DNA of 64,000 bases from Bacillota bacterium (GCA_023433505.1 JAEZCO010000030.1:1-64000); one strand, 5' to 3'; shown: positions 43,991 through 53,825, numbered from the stretch's first letter. Numbers and translations are program-made. The notes: generated by a model not told the origin, from the letters alone.

Positions 43991-44575
43991 TTATGGATTG
44001 GTTTCGTTAAAACGGTTGGGAGTGCTGACTTCAATCAGCTTTACGGTTTTTGTCGTATTGTTTTCCCAGTTGTGCGGCACGGAAGAGTTGATATGAACGG
44101 CGTCGCCGGGATATAATTCATATTTTTCATTATCGTAATAATAGGTCAGGATCCCTTCCAGGATATAGATGAATTCCTCCCCTTCGTGCGAGTAAGTACA
44201 AACGGTTTCACTGTCCTTCTTCGGAAGGATTTCAACCATCCTGGGAAACATTTTTTTATCGCTGAGGCTGTGCGACAAATAGAACTGTATGAAGTTATCC
44301 TTGTCCATCAAGACGACTTCCCGTTCGTAGCTTTTCTGGACGACATTGGCGGGCTCTTTGGATGCCGCGAAAAAGAAATTGATATCCACTCCCAGGGCTT
44401 TTGATATATTGTCCAGCGAATCTATGGCGACGGTGGTCAAGCCTCTTTCCAGTTGGGACAGGAATCCCACCGACAAGTTTGTGAGCTGGCTTAATTCTTT
44501 TAGCGTCAGTCTTTTTTCAAGCCGCAGCTTGTTCAATTTTGAACCAATTTCTGAAAACACCTTTTCCTCCTGCAA
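43991..44575 (-). CDS. XRE-family regulator with C-terminal cupin
   Basis: A 194-residue regulator. An N-terminal helix-turn-helix (about 8-65; LKELSQLTNLSVGFLSQLERG) is followed by a cupin_2 domain (about 115-185; YSHEGEEFIYILEG, YELYPGDAVHINSSVPHNW). Members repress small-molecule or amino-acid metabolism genes and sense an effector in the cupin. It lies downstream of citG on the same strand and may regulate the citrate block, or be separate, since a TATAAT-like box lies before it. Confidence 0.9.
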   Translation of the reverse strand: MQEEKVFSEIGSKLNKLRLEKRLTLKELSQLTNLSVGFLSQLERGLTTVAIDSLDNISKALGVDINFFFAASKEPANVVQKSYEREVVLMDKDNFIQFYLSHSLSDKKMFPRMVEILPKKDSETVCTYSHEGEEFIYILEGILTYYYDNEKYELYPGDAVHINSSVPHNWENNTTKTVKLIEVSTPNRFNETNP

Positions 44576-44724
44576 ACATAACTTTTTTCGATACGATTTT
44601 ATAAATGATATTATAACAAAAACGGAAGAAATAAAGAAGGCAATGTTACAATTTTTCTTACGTATGCTTAAATTATATTAACAGATAGTTAAAAAGAGTG
44701 GAATAACCGCCTTGAATTGAAGCA

Positions 44725-45636
44725 TTAATTCCGCAAGGACGGCAGGGGCGTTAACGCTGCAGCGTCCGGCGCGGACAGGAGATAAAGCATCACAGTGACG
44801 GCAAGTAAATCGGCGGAGCCGCCGGGGCTGATGTTCCTTTCGATGAAATCCCTGTTCATGGCATGAAGCATCTTTTTACCGGCAGGGGTAAGCATTCCGC
44901 CTTCCTTCAGGACGCTTGAAGCATAATTTTTCACATATTCCACTTCCGCGGACCCTTTTCTTGCCGCAATGTTTGTGTCGTCATTGACGGCCATCAGGTG
45001 CAAAAGCGTCTGAACCAGGGCGCTGTTCACAGGAAGACCGCCCATGGAGGTAAGCTCCCTGAAAACGGGCAGCGAATGGAGCCTTACCGTAGGAAAGCCG
45101 GCCTCCACTTCTCCGCGGATTCCTCTCAAACCGTATTTCCGATACATTTTTTCCCCGTTGCTGAGAGCCTCCTTCTTGCCCATGGAAAGCAGCTCCCTGG
45201 AGCATATGCCTTCCGCCATCGACGCAGCAGTTTCACAGATTTCGCCGGTATCGGGCAGGGGATACTCTTTTGCTGCCCGGCACCAGGCGGAAGCGGCGCA
45301 AAGGATTCCCAGGGAGAAGATGAGGCCTTTATGGGTATTGACGCCTCCGGTGGCGTTAAACATAGCTCTTTCCGCTTCCAGTCCCAAAGGCCTTAAAGCA
45401 TTAAAAAGCTCTCGCAGGTCGCTGCCTTGAAAATCTGCTCCCCTTAAGGCGCATTTGAAAAAGTAGTAGGGGAGGGCGGCCGTGCTGGCCATAAAACTGA
45501 AAAAATCCATGTCGCGGTGGGCTCCCTGGTTGAACCTGTCCACCAGCCCGGGTTTGGGTGATGCGGAGACCTCATAAAGAAGGGACATGACTGCGAATTG
45601 CCCCATGGTTTCGCAAACTTCAATTTTTGACCTCAT
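44725..45636 (-). CDS. citG: Triphosphoribosyl-dephospho-CoA synthase
   Basis: A 303-residue enzyme that makes 2'-(5''-triphosphoribosyl)-3'-dephospho-CoA from ATP and dephospho-CoA, precursor of the citrate lyase prosthetic group. Family motifs are SPKPGLVDRFNQGAHRDMDF near the start and TGGVNTHKG in the middle. The start at 45636 (or ATG 45654) is chosen; the longer frame to 45729 runs into a repeat element. It is separated from citX by 280 bp containing that repeat. Confidence 0.92.
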   Translation of the reverse strand: MRSKIEVCETMGQFAVMSLLYEVSASPKPGLVDRFNQGAHRDMDFFSFMASTAALPYYFFKCALRGADFQGSDLRELFNALRPLGLEAERAMFNATGGVNTHKGLIFSLGILCAASAWCRAAKEYPLPDTGEICETAASMAEGICSRELLSMGKKEALSNGEKMYRKYGLRGIRGEVEAGFPTVRLHSLPVFRELTSMGGLPVNSALVQTLLHLMAVNDDTNIAARKGSAEVEYVKNYASSVLKEGGMLTPAGKKMLHAMNRDFIERNISPGGSADLLAVTVMLYLLSAPDAAALTPLPSLRN

Positions 45637-45708
45637 ACGTTCCGCCCTTTCCATTCCTATGGAGTATATAATCCCTATATAACAATTTGTTATTGCCAGC
45701 CATGGTAC

Positions 45709-45806
45709 AAAAGATGCAGCGGCGATCATTGATTGCTATTCAAAGTCCTTCCAGGGTGGGCGACCAGTGGTCGCCCCTACATTAGATTCCTTTTCATACC
45801 AATGTC
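45709..45806. repeat. Repeat element, second copy, between citX and citG
   Basis: Shares a core of about 95 bp with 43857-43958, including AAAGTCCTTCCAGGGTGGGC and GACCAGTGGTC and the ATACCAATG tail. It lacks the outer AAGGGGCTGTTTC arms. The core palindrome GGGCGACCAGTGGTCGCCC is perfect here. Confidence 0.8.
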
Positions 45807-45840
45807 CATGTCACGAGTGGTACACCTAAGGATGAAAAAT

Positions 45841-45870
45841 GCAGCGGCGATCATTGATCGCCATTCCCAG
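45841..45870. repeat. Repeat element, partial third copy
   Basis: GCAGCGGCGATCATTGATCG repeats the left half of the neighbouring element, with GGCGATCATTGATCGCC as a near-perfect palindrome. Confidence 0.7.
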
Positions 45871-45916
45871 TATTCTTTGCCAACGGCATTCGGGTTCTTA
45901 AATCACTAAATAGAGT

Positions 45917-46462
45917 CTAGCGGTAAGCCATGACGGTGTTCTGCTTCCTGTATGCCTCAACCATGGCATCGATCTCTGCCAGGAGCTCTTCAACCGGATG
46001 GGCTCTGCTTCTGGCGCAGGCATGGGCTTCTTTGCCGCAAATCAGGCATGAGCGTCCCGGATGGTCCAGCGCCCTGCGGGAGACGGCAATTCCATTGCGC
46101 CCGATGACGTCGAAATCAAACAGTCTACCAAGGGGATGCTCCTGTTCAATGCATAGTACAAGCTCCTTCAACGAAATTTCATCCGGAGTTGCGGCAATAT
46201 AGGCTTCGTACCCTGTGACATGGCTGCAGGTCTCGCAATACACGGGTGCGGTCCCGTTTTCCAGAAGCCTGTCCATCAGCTCCTGGTAGCCCGCATGAAA
46301 TATGGTTCTGCTGGCAGATGTTTTTTTATATTTTCCAGGCATGTTTACCGTAAAGGAAATCAGGGGCGTCCCATACCGGAGGATGAGCTCCCGCTGCCTT
46401 TCGACCCTTTCTTCCCGGGCCTTGAGCATCTGCTCAAGGCTTACCTCCTGAATGTCGGTCAT
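45917..46462 (-). CDS. citX: Citrate lyase holo-[acyl-carrier protein] synthase
   Basis: A 181-residue transferase that attaches the phosphoribosyl-dephospho-CoA group to the acyl carrier protein CitD. Motifs include TPLISFTVNMPG, PLGRLFDFDVIG and a Cys-rich CLICGKEAHACARSR. The start overlaps the citF stop by four bases (ATGA), showing translational coupling. Confidence 0.92.
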   Translation of the reverse strand: MTDIQEVSLEQMLKAREERVERQRELILRYGTPLISFTVNMPGKYKKTSASRTIFHAGYQELMDRLLENGTAPVYCETCSHVTGYEAYIAATPDEISLKELVLCIEQEHPLGRLFDFDVIGRNGIAVSRRALDHPGRSCLICGKEAHACARSRAHPVEELLAEIDAMVEAYRKQNTVMAYR

Positions 46463-48024
46463 GTTTCGGCCCTCTTTTTCACCTGACGGATAATATCAAT
46501 CACCGAGCCATCCCGGTATTTGACGATTCCAACAATCTTATCCTCCCACTGGATCGGCTCGGGCTTGCCTACGATCTTATCCGCTTTTGCTTTCAGCTCT
46601 TCGATGGTACTGACGTGTAAATTGGCTGCCTTCAGGTTTTGGATCAGGTCCTGCCTCAGGGGATTCACTGCGATCCCCTGGTCCGTCACCAGGATGTCGA
46701 TGGTATTGCCCGGCGTTATGACCGTATTTACCCGGTCGAGAATGGTAGGCATTCTGCCCCGGATCAGCGGCGCGACGATGATGGCGACGGAGGCTCCGGC
46801 AGCCGTGTCGCAGTGCCCGCCGGATGCGCCCAGCAGGACACCGTCGGAACCGGTGATAACATTGACATTGAAGTCCAGGTCGATCTCCAGCGCGCTCAAT
46901 ATGACGACGTCAAGCTGATGCGCGGCACAGCCTTCATTGTCGGGGCTGGCATAGTATTCGGCATCGATCTGGTGATGGAACCGGTTGTTTTTCAAGGATT
47001 CTACGGCCTTCAAGTCAAAGCTCTGCACATCCAGGATCCTGTTGATCAAGCCTTCCTCATGCATTTCGACAATTTGCTGGGTGATTCCGCCCAGGGCGAA
47101 GCTGGCTTTGATGTTGGCGGCAATCATCTTGTCCCTCAAAAACCTTGTTGTTGCCAGGGCTGCTCCTCCGGACCCTGTTTGAAGCGAAAAGCCGTTCTCA
47201 AAATAGCCCGATGCCTCAATGACATCTGCGGCTGTCTTTGCAATCAGGAGCTCCTTTGGATTGGTGGTGTACCTTGTGGCTCCGGACACGATACCCTTGG
47301 GATCCCCGATGCGGTCAACGACAACGATATGGTCCACCTGTGATTCGGGGATGCCGAAAGGCACATTGGGATAAGGTACCAGATTGTCGGTAATGAGGAT
47401 CACGTTTTTTGCATACAGGGCGTCAACCTTTGCATACCCAAGGGATCCGCAAGCGGAGACTGCCGCATTTTCTCTGGAATAGCCGTTGGCGTTGCCGTAG
47501 GGATCGCAGGAAGGGACTCCCAGAAACGCCACGTCGATTTGAAGCTCGCCCGAGGCAATGGCTCTGGCCCTTCCGCCATGGGAGTTAATGGTCACCGGAA
47601 CATCCATCAGTCCGTTGGAAATCGCTTTTGCGAGCTCGCCCCGAAGTCCGCTGGTCTCGATCCTGCGGACCACTCCGTTTTTTATGTGCTCGATCAGGGG
47701 AGCGTGGATATCAATCAGCGAGCTGGGAGCCAGTACAAGGTCCCTGATTCCCATTTCCGCAATCCGTTCCATGACCATATTGATGATAAAATCACCGTTG
47801 CGGAAGTGGTGGTGAAAGGAGACGGTCATGCCGTCCTTTAGACCGGAGGCGATGATTGCCTCGTCGATAGAGCCGATGATTTTATTCTTGGCAGGATTCA
47901 TTTGACGGTCTCTGAGCCTTTCGGTGTTCTTTGCCTGGCAGCCGTCCAATTTGCTGCAATAAGGCCGGAGGGTTCCGATTCCTTCAATAAACTCCGGGAT
48001 TTCTCTTTTTACTCCGTTTTGCAT
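46459..48024 (-). CDS. citF: Citrate lyase alpha subunit (citrate CoA-transferase)
   Basis: A 521-residue subunit that exchanges the acetyl group on CitD for citrate. It matches CitF across its length: GMTVSFHHHFRNGD, SSLIDIHAPLIEHI, TSGLRGELA, GVPSCDPYGNANG and GSDGVLLGASGGHCDTA. The start at 48024 follows GAGGTGG; the longer frame would overlap citE. It lies between citE and citX in the usual order. Confidence 0.95.
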   Translation of the reverse strand: MQNGVKREIPEFIEGIGTLRPYCSKLDGCQAKNTERLRDRQMNPAKNKIIGSIDEAIIASGLKDGMTVSFHHHFRNGDFIINMVMERIAEMGIRDLVLAPSSLIDIHAPLIEHIKNGVVRRIETSGLRGELAKAISNGLMDVPVTINSHGGRARAIASGELQIDVAFLGVPSCDPYGNANGYSRENAAVSACGSLGYAKVDALYAKNVILITDNLVPYPNVPFGIPESQVDHIVVVDRIGDPKGIVSGATRYTTNPKELLIAKTAADVIEASGYFENGFSLQTGSGGAALATTRFLRDKMIAANIKASFALGGITQQIVEMHEEGLINRILDVQSFDLKAVESLKNNRFHHQIDAEYYASPDNEGCAAHQLDVVILSALEIDLDFNVNVITGSDGVLLGASGGHCDTAAGASVAIIVAPLIRGRMPTILDRVNTVITPGNTIDILVTDQGIAVNPLRQDLIQNLKAANLHVSTIEELKAKADKIVGKPEPIQWEDKIVGIVKYRDGSVIDIIRQVKKRAET

Positions 48025-48034
48025 ACGGTCCACC

Positions 48035-48916
48035 TCATCTTCCATTTACTTTAACTGCATCGGCAAAGGCAAGCACTCTGCGCGCTCTTTCAACAACGGG
48101 CTTGTCGATCATCCTGCCGTAAAGGCATATCACGCCCGAGCATTTTGCTTCGGCTTCGGCGCTGGCCTCGATGATCCTCAGGGATTTTGCCACCTCTTCC
48201 CTGGAGGGTGTAAATAGTTCATGCACCGTTTCAATCTGGCGGGGATTAATAATGGACTTGCCGTCAAAGCCCAGTTGCTTTATCAATTTGACCTCGTCGG
48301 AAAAGCCTTTTTCATCGTTGATATTTGAAAAAACCGTATCGATGGCATCAATGCCTGCGGCTCTGGCGGCAAACAGCAGAAGGCTTCTGGCCGTCAGCAG
48401 CTCGATTCCGTCCGGGGAGCGGGTCGTTTTCAAATCGGTGACAAAATCCTCCGCGCCAAGGGCGATGCCTACCAGACGGCTGCTTGCCACTGCGATTTGC
48501 TGCGCATTCAAAATGCCCTTCGCACTTTCAATGGCGGCGAACAGCTTGATGCTTCCTTCTTCTATCCCTGCCTCCTTTTCAATGGAGGAAATGATGCCGT
48601 CCACCTCTATTACATCCTGAGGGGTTTCTGTTTTAGGCATCCGGATGGCATGGGGCTTTGCCCGGACCATTGCCTCCAGGTCTTCCTTTCCAAATGGGCT
48701 GCTGACCGCATTGACCCTGACCAGCACCTCGGTTGTGCCGAAGTCCAGGGATTTTAAAGCATGGTATACCAGCAGCCGTGCGGCATCCTTCTCATGGACG
48801 GAGACCGAGTCCTCCAGGTCCAGCATGATGGCATCGGCGCCGTAGATGTGTGCATCACGGATCATACCGGGATTGTTGCCCGGAACAAAAAGCATGGTTC
48901 TTCTTAATCGCTGCAT
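48035..48916 (-). CDS. citE: Citrate lyase beta subunit (citryl-ACP lyase)
   Basis: A 293-residue TIM-barrel enzyme that cleaves citryl-ACP to acetyl-ACP and oxaloacetate. Motifs are RRTMLFVPGNNPGM, LDLEDSV (Mg-binding Glu/Asp) and GKSIINPRQ. The start at 48916 is chosen because GGAGGTG lies eight bases upstream. The ribosome site overlaps the end of citD. Confidence 0.95.
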   Translation of the reverse strand: MQRLRRTMLFVPGNNPGMIRDAHIYGADAIMLDLEDSVSVHEKDAARLLVYHALKSLDFGTTEVLVRVNAVSSPFGKEDLEAMVRAKPHAIRMPKTETPQDVIEVDGIISSIEKEAGIEEGSIKLFAAIESAKGILNAQQIAVASSRLVGIALGAEDFVTDLKTTRSPDGIELLTARSLLLFAARAAGIDAIDTVFSNINDEKGFSDEVKLIKQLGFDGKSIINPRQIETVHELFTPSREEVAKSLRIIEASAEAEAKCSGVICLYGRMIDKPVVERARRVLAFADAVKVNGR

Positions 48917-48921
48917 TATTT

Positions 48922-49209
48922 TCACCTCCATGGTTGACGATGGTCGTCTGAAGCTCTTTGCACTGCTGTGGTCACCCGCGCCTGAATGGTACAGTCAAGG
49001 GCTCCCTTGTCGTTGGCGCGGATAAGGGCGTCCGTTACCCCAAGCTCCTGAAGCTTTTCCAGGATAACTTTCCGGATTTGTCCGCCAAACTGATTTTCAA
49101 CGGTGCTCTTTAGCTGGATTTCGATTCCTTTGTTGTCATTACTTTCGATGGATATGGAGATATCGCTTGATTCAAGGGTACCGGCAATGCCTGTTCCATG
49201 AATGTTCAT
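48922..49209 (-). CDS. citD: Citrate lyase acyl carrier protein (gamma subunit)
   Basis: A 95-residue carrier protein. The prosthetic-group serine is S14 in AGTLESSD. The family motif NQFGGQIRK and DKGALDCTIQAR confirm CitD. ATG 49209 is preferred over GTG 49218 because the protein then aligns with known CitD starts. It is the first of the tightly coupled citDEFX genes. Confidence 0.93.
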   Translation of the reverse strand: MNIHGTGIAGTLESSDISISIESNDNKGIEIQLKSTVENQFGGQIRKVILEKLQELGVTDALIRANDKGALDCTIQARVTTAVQRASDDHRQPWR

Positions 49210-49417
49210 AGTTTCCACCTTCTCCTTCCTTTCCTTGGGAGTACTGCAAAGATTACTTCCCGTTTTTGTGAAAATGCCCGCTCCGTGACTGTATTTTCAG
49301 AAATTCATACGGGAAGTTATTTTTGCACCAGTACTTGCGATTAATGTTAACTCCGGTAGTGCTCCAGTATGGCCGCGTGCAGATTTTTTCTATTTCACTC
49401 CGGCCATAGCTGCAGCA

Positions 49418-50464
49418 TTAGTGTCTGCCGGAGGATGACCTGATCCTTCGGATAACCTCTTCTGCTTCGGAAGAGATTAAAAACCGGTATGTGTTTTCCG
49501 GAACAAGCGCCCTGACCTCCTCAATACGTCCGGCGCGGATAGCTTCACGAACCCTGGACGCGCTGATGGCAACGTCTCCGGAAGCTAACCGGGGAATCAC
49601 TTCCAGCTCCAGCCCGGCCGCAGGAAGCATTTCTCCCATTACCCGGTTATAAGCTGAAGTGACGGCGTCGAAGGGCTCTTCTCCCACATACCGCTTTTTT
49701 ATCTCAAGCCTTTTTGCAATATGCTGTAAAAATATGGTGATATCCAATCTGGCATGGACCTCTGCCATTGCGTCATACGTTTTTATAAAGTACGAAGGGA
49801 AGGTGGCGTCCGAAATGATATAATCCCTTCCTTCGTGAACGACGACATTGGGTAAATGGGAAACGCCTTCCCTGACAAGCCGGTATCTGACTTCAGCCGG
49901 AAAGCATGAACGGTCCTCCCATACCACAAAGACATGCAGTTTTTGACACCTGGATGCGGCGTATTCGAGGAGATGCCGGTGACCCAGGGTAAATGGGTTG
50001 CAGTTTACGACAACAGCTGCCGAGGCTGTGATTTTGCCGGCGGCTTCGGAAATGCGGTCCAGATATTTTTCGATTCCGTCCCGGCGGTTTTCCATAAGAA
50101 CTACCCGGGAGGGGACCTTACCGACAGTATACATGCCCAATTCCGAGAAGATGCTTTCGTTTTCCGGCTTTGTGAAAACAAAGAGATGGGGCCGTCCTCT
50201 TTTATACTCTTCATTGACGAGATGGGTGACGACCCGGGATGAAAGTCCCAGGCTTTTGTATTCCTCATCTACGGCGATGCATTTTAAGACCTTGTTGGAG
50301 AAGGAGCCGGTCGCCGCTATCTTCCCCTGGCGGGTCAACACCATGGAATATTCAATTTCTCTGTCCAATGCCAGTCCCTGTTTTTCAAGGAAGGCCGCCA
50401 GCTGCTGTTTCTCGTGTTCGGAATTCAGATCGAGCCGGTGCTCTTCAAAAGGGTCACCCCACAT
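49418..50464 (-). CDS. citC: [Citrate (pro-3S)-lyase] ligase
   Basis: A 348-residue enzyme that activates citrate lyase by acetylating the CitD prosthetic group with acetate and ATP. An N-terminal GNAT-like domain (about 30-125) precedes a nucleotidyltransferase domain with NCNPFTLGHRHL (the (T/H)xGH motif) and SASRVREAI. Start 50464 (MWGDP) is supported by GGAGG nine bases before. It lies 209 bp before citD; no function is seen in that gap. Confidence 0.93.
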   Translation of the reverse strand: MWGDPFEEHRLDLNSEHEKQQLAAFLEKQGLALDREIEYSMVLTRQGKIAATGSFSNKVLKCIAVDEEYKSLGLSSRVVTHLVNEEYKRGRPHLFVFTKPENESIFSELGMYTVGKVPSRVVLMENRRDGIEKYLDRISEAAGKITASAAVVVNCNPFTLGHRHLLEYAASRCQKLHVFVVWEDRSCFPAEVRYRLVREGVSHLPNVVVHEGRDYIISDATFPSYFIKTYDAMAEVHARLDITIFLQHIAKRLEIKKRYVGEEPFDAVTSAYNRVMGEMLPAAGLELEVIPRLASGDVAISASRVREAIRAGRIEEVRALVPENTYRFLISSEAEEVIRRIRSSSGRH

Positions 50465-50564
50465 GGGAATTTTCCTCCATATCCGCAATGCGGTATTTTT
50501 CTTTCCGCCGGTGCGGGAGCCGTCTCCTTCCTGGCTCCATTGCCAGGGAGAAGACAGACCCTGT

Positions 50565-51773
50565 TTACAGCATTGCTTCCAGACGCTCCTTTATGGCATA
50601 AAGGAACTCTTCGGTATTCAGCACGGTTCTCTGTTCATTGGTCAGCAATTGGTCCAGGTCCTTGGTGATAAAGCCTTCCTCAATGGTGCTGACGGCGGCC
50701 TTTTCCAGCTTGCCGGCAAAATCCGCAAGGCCGGTCAGGCCGTCCAGCTCCCCGCGCTTCTTCAATGCGCCGGTCCAGGCAAACAGCGTTGCCATGGAAT
50801 TGGTGGAGGTCTTCTGTCCTTTCAGATGGTTGTAATAGTGCCTCTGTACCGTGCCGTGGGCTGCTTCGTACTCGAAATAGCCCTCGGGTGACACAAGGAC
50901 GGAGGTCATCATGGCCAAACTTCCGAACGCCGTCGCAACCATATCCGACATCACATCGCCGTCATAATTCTTGCATGCCCACAACACGCCGCCTTCGCAA
51001 CGGATGACGCGTGCAACCAGGTCGTCGATGAGGGTATAGAAATATTCGAGACCCGCGGCCTGGAATTTCTCCTTGTATTCCTTCTCATAGATTTCTTCGA
51101 AGATATCTTTAAAATTATGGTCATATATTTTGGAGATGGTCTCCTTGGTGGAGAACCAGAGGTCGATTTTCTGGTCCAGGGCATAGGTGAAGCAGGCTCT
51201 GGCGAAGCTGATGATGGAGGCGTCCAGGTTGTGCATGCCCATGACGACGCCGGTGTCCTTGAAGTTGTGGACCAGGATCTTCTCGGTTTCGCCGTCGGCA
51301 GAAGTATAGACCAGCTCAACCTTGCCGGGCTTCTTTACCTTGTATTCCGCATTTTTATATACATCCCCATATGCATGTCTTGCAATGGTAATGGGTTTTT
51401 TCCAGGTAGGGATATAGGGTGTCAGGTTTTTGACGATGATGGGCGTGCGGAAGACGGTCCCGTCCAGTATGCTCCGGATGGTCCCGTTGGGGCTCTTCCA
51501 CATCTGCTTGAGGTTATATTCCTTCACCCTGGCGGCATTGGGCGTGATGGTGGCGCATTTTACGCTGACCCCGTATTTCCGGATGGCATGGGCGGAATCG
51601 GTGGTGACCCTGTCATCGGTTTTGTCACGCTCCTCAAGCCCAAGGTCGTAGTATTCGGTATTCAGGTCGATGTAGGGCGTAAGGAGGATGTCCTTTATCA
51701 TGCGCCAAATGATCCGGGTCATTTCGTCGCCGTCAATTTCCACCAGAGGGGTCTTCATTGCGATCTTATTCAT
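50565..51773 (-). CDS. icd: NADP-dependent isocitrate dehydrogenase (eukaryotic-like type)
   Basis: A 402-residue cytoplasmic homodimeric enzyme oxidising isocitrate to 2-oxoglutarate and CO2 with NADP+. N-terminal VEIDGDEMTRIIW and KSPNGTIRSILDGTVFR, and later KNYDGDVMSDMVA and AAHGTVQRH, mark the type II family rather than the E. coli type. It follows the aconitase gene by 100 bp and precedes citC, so citrate-derived isocitrate is its substrate. NADPH and 2-oxoglutarate would feed glutamate synthesis. Confidence 0.95.
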   Translation of the reverse strand: MNKIAMKTPLVEIDGDEMTRIIWRMIKDILLTPYIDLNTEYYDLGLEERDKTDDRVTTDSAHAIRKYGVSVKCATITPNAARVKEYNLKQMWKSPNGTIRSILDGTVFRTPIIVKNLTPYIPTWKKPITIARHAYGDVYKNAEYKVKKPGKVELVYTSADGETEKILVHNFKDTGVVMGMHNLDASIISFARACFTYALDQKIDLWFSTKETISKIYDHNFKDIFEEIYEKEYKEKFQAAGLEYFYTLIDDLVARVIRCEGGVLWACKNYDGDVMSDMVATAFGSLAMMTSVLVSPEGYFEYEAAHGTVQRHYYNHLKGQKTSTNSMATLFAWTGALKKRGELDGLTGLADFAGKLEKAAVSTIEEGFITKDLDQLLTNEQRTVLNTEEFLYAIKERLEAML

Positions 51774-51872
51774 GATTTTCTCTCCTTGATGATAAAATTT
51801 ATATTTTTAAGGCAGCGGCAATTCATTTTTTATCCGCATTGCCGCCAGGTCCCTGGCAGCTTCACCCCAGTG

Positions 51873-53798
51873 TCAGCCGCCGATGCTTGCCTTGATCCAT
51901 GGAAGCTTGCCGCCGGATTTCAGTATTTCGGCGTCCAGGGGGGACAGGGTGTGTACCAGGGGGATCCTGAGGTTTTTGGTAAGGTTGTTCAGGATGACTT
52001 TGCCCTTCAGGTCGCCGATTTCCACATCCAGGTTATCGCCGGGTTCCACCTTGTCGTAGTCCTCCGGATTTTCAAAGGATAAGGGGACGATGCCGAAGTT
52101 AATCAGGTTTGCAAGGTGGATGCGTGCGAAGGACTTGACTATGACGGCCTTCACTCCCAGATACTTGGGAGCCAGGGCGGCGTGCTCGCGGCTGGATCCC
52201 TGGCCGTAATTGTCTCCGCCAAGGATGAAGCCGCCTTTCTTTTCCAGCGCCTTTTTATAAAAACCGGGGTCTACGGCCTCAAATACATACCTGGATATTT
52301 CGGGGATATTGCTTCTCAGGGGAAGGATTTTAGCCCCGGCAGGCATGATATGGTCTGTCGTGATGTTGTCTCCAACTTTGATCAAAGCTTCCCCCGTAAG
52401 ATGGTCGGGCAATGGGGGAAATTCGGGCAGCGGCTTGATGTTGGGTCCGCGGAGGATTTCCACCTTCACGGCTTCTTCCACCGGCAGCGGCTTAATGGTG
52501 ATATTGTCGTTTATGGCATATTTTTCAGGCATTGTCAGCCTGGGATATTCGCCCAGCTTTCTTGGGTCGGTGATGCAGCCCATGATTGCCGTGGCTGCAG
52601 CGACTTCCGGACTTACAAGGTATACGCCCGCATCCTTTGTTCCGCTCCTGCCTTCAAAATTCCGGTTGAAGGTCCGGACGGAAACTCCTGCGGAGCAGGG
52701 TGCGGCGCCCATTCCGATGCAGGGGCCGCAGGCATTTTCCAGCAGTCTTGCGCCGGCTTTGACAAGGTATTTGATCTCACCGCTGTCCATCAGGTGCTCT
52801 ACCACCTGCCTGGAGCCGGGGCTGATGGTCAGGTGCAGGTTTTCGGACACGGTCCTGTCCTTCAAAATGTTGGCTACCATTTTCAAATCCCTCAGGGAGG
52901 AGTTGGTGCAGGAACCGATGGACACCTGGTCTACCTTCAGGCCTTCCACCTCCCTTACGGTCTTAACGTTCCCGGGGCTGTGGGGAAGAGCGATCATAGG
53001 CTCCAGGCCCGAAAGATCCAGTTCAATGATTTCGTCATACTGCGCATCCGGTTCCGGAAGTATTTCAACCCAGTCCTGTTCCCGGTCCTGCGCCTTCAGG
53101 AACTGCCGGGTGATTTCGTCGCTGGGGAATATGCTGGTGGTACAGCCGGTCTCAGTGCCCATGTTGGTAATTGTCGCCCTGTCGGTGACACTCAGGTTCT
53201 TTACGCCGGGGCCGAAGTATTCCAATACCTTGCCCACGCCGCCGTTTACGTCGGTGCGCCTTAGGATTTCGAGAATTACGTCTTTTGCGGACACCCAGTC
53301 GGGCAGTTTCCCGGTCAGCTTTATTCCCACCACCCTGGGATGCTTGATCCGGAAGGTTGAGCCTGCCATGACGACGGCCACGTCAAGTCCTCCCGCGCCT
53401 ATGGAGAAGCAGCACATTCCGCCCGCCGTCGGGGTATGGCTGTCGGAGCCGATCAAGGTCCTGCCCGGTTTGGCGAACCTTTCCAGGTATACCTGGTGGC
53501 ATATGCCGTTGCCGGGTCTGGAATAGCTGATGCCATATCTTTTTGCAACCGTCTGGAGATACAGGTGGTCGTCGGCATTTTTGAAGTCGGTCTGCAAGGT
53601 ATTGTGATCGACAAAGCTGACGCTGGACTCGGTCCTGACATAGTCGATGCCGATGGCCTCAAACTGCAGGTACGCCATCGTACCTGTCGCATCCTGCGTC
53701 AGGGTGCTGTCGATTTTCAAGGCTACCTCGCCGTCGATTTTTGATGTTTCACTCAATCCGTGCTGCCTGAGAATTTTTTCTGTTACGGTGCCCTTCAT
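51873..53798 (-). CDS. Aconitate hydratase
   Basis: A 641-residue Fe-S enzyme interconverting citrate and isocitrate, cytoplasmic. Cluster cysteines lie in GSCTNSS and in the ACGPCIGMG motif. HTPTAGGMC carries an active-site histidine, and the C-terminal swivel domain has NYGQGSSREHAA. The length is that of the short clostridial aconitase/HacA-like group (about 640), not the 890-residue AcnA. ATG 53798 is chosen for its GGAGG site eight bases upstream. It is the first gene of the minus-strand citrate block. Confidence 0.93.
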   Translation of the reverse strand: MKGTVTEKILRQHGLSETSKIDGEVALKIDSTLTQDATGTMAYLQFEAIGIDYVRTESSVSFVDHNTLQTDFKNADDHLYLQTVAKRYGISYSRPGNGICHQVYLERFAKPGRTLIGSDSHTPTAGGMCCFSIGAGGLDVAVVMAGSTFRIKHPRVVGIKLTGKLPDWVSAKDVILEILRRTDVNGGVGKVLEYFGPGVKNLSVTDRATITNMGTETGCTTSIFPSDEITRQFLKAQDREQDWVEILPEPDAQYDEIIELDLSGLEPMIALPHSPGNVKTVREVEGLKVDQVSIGSCTNSSLRDLKMVANILKDRTVSENLHLTISPGSRQVVEHLMDSGEIKYLVKAGARLLENACGPCIGMGAAPCSAGVSVRTFNRNFEGRSGTKDAGVYLVSPEVAAATAIMGCITDPRKLGEYPRLTMPEKYAINDNITIKPLPVEEAVKVEILRGPNIKPLPEFPPLPDHLTGEALIKVGDNITTDHIMPAGAKILPLRSNIPEISRYVFEAVDPGFYKKALEKKGGFILGGDNYGQGSSREHAALAPKYLGVKAVIVKSFARIHLANLINFGIVPLSFENPEDYDKVEPGDNLDVEIGDLKGKVILNNLTKNLRIPLVHTLSPLDAEILKSGGKLPWIKASIGG

Positions 53799-53825
53799 TT
53801 CTGAAACCTCCATTTTTCCATCCAC

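Noticed and set aside
45637..45729. N-terminal extension of CitG
   Set aside because: It runs into the repeat element at 45709 and has no family counterpart.
51117..53526. Long plus-strand open frames opposite icd and aconitase
   Set aside because: They are antisense shadows of two well-conserved enzymes, with low-complexity translations and no ribosome sites.
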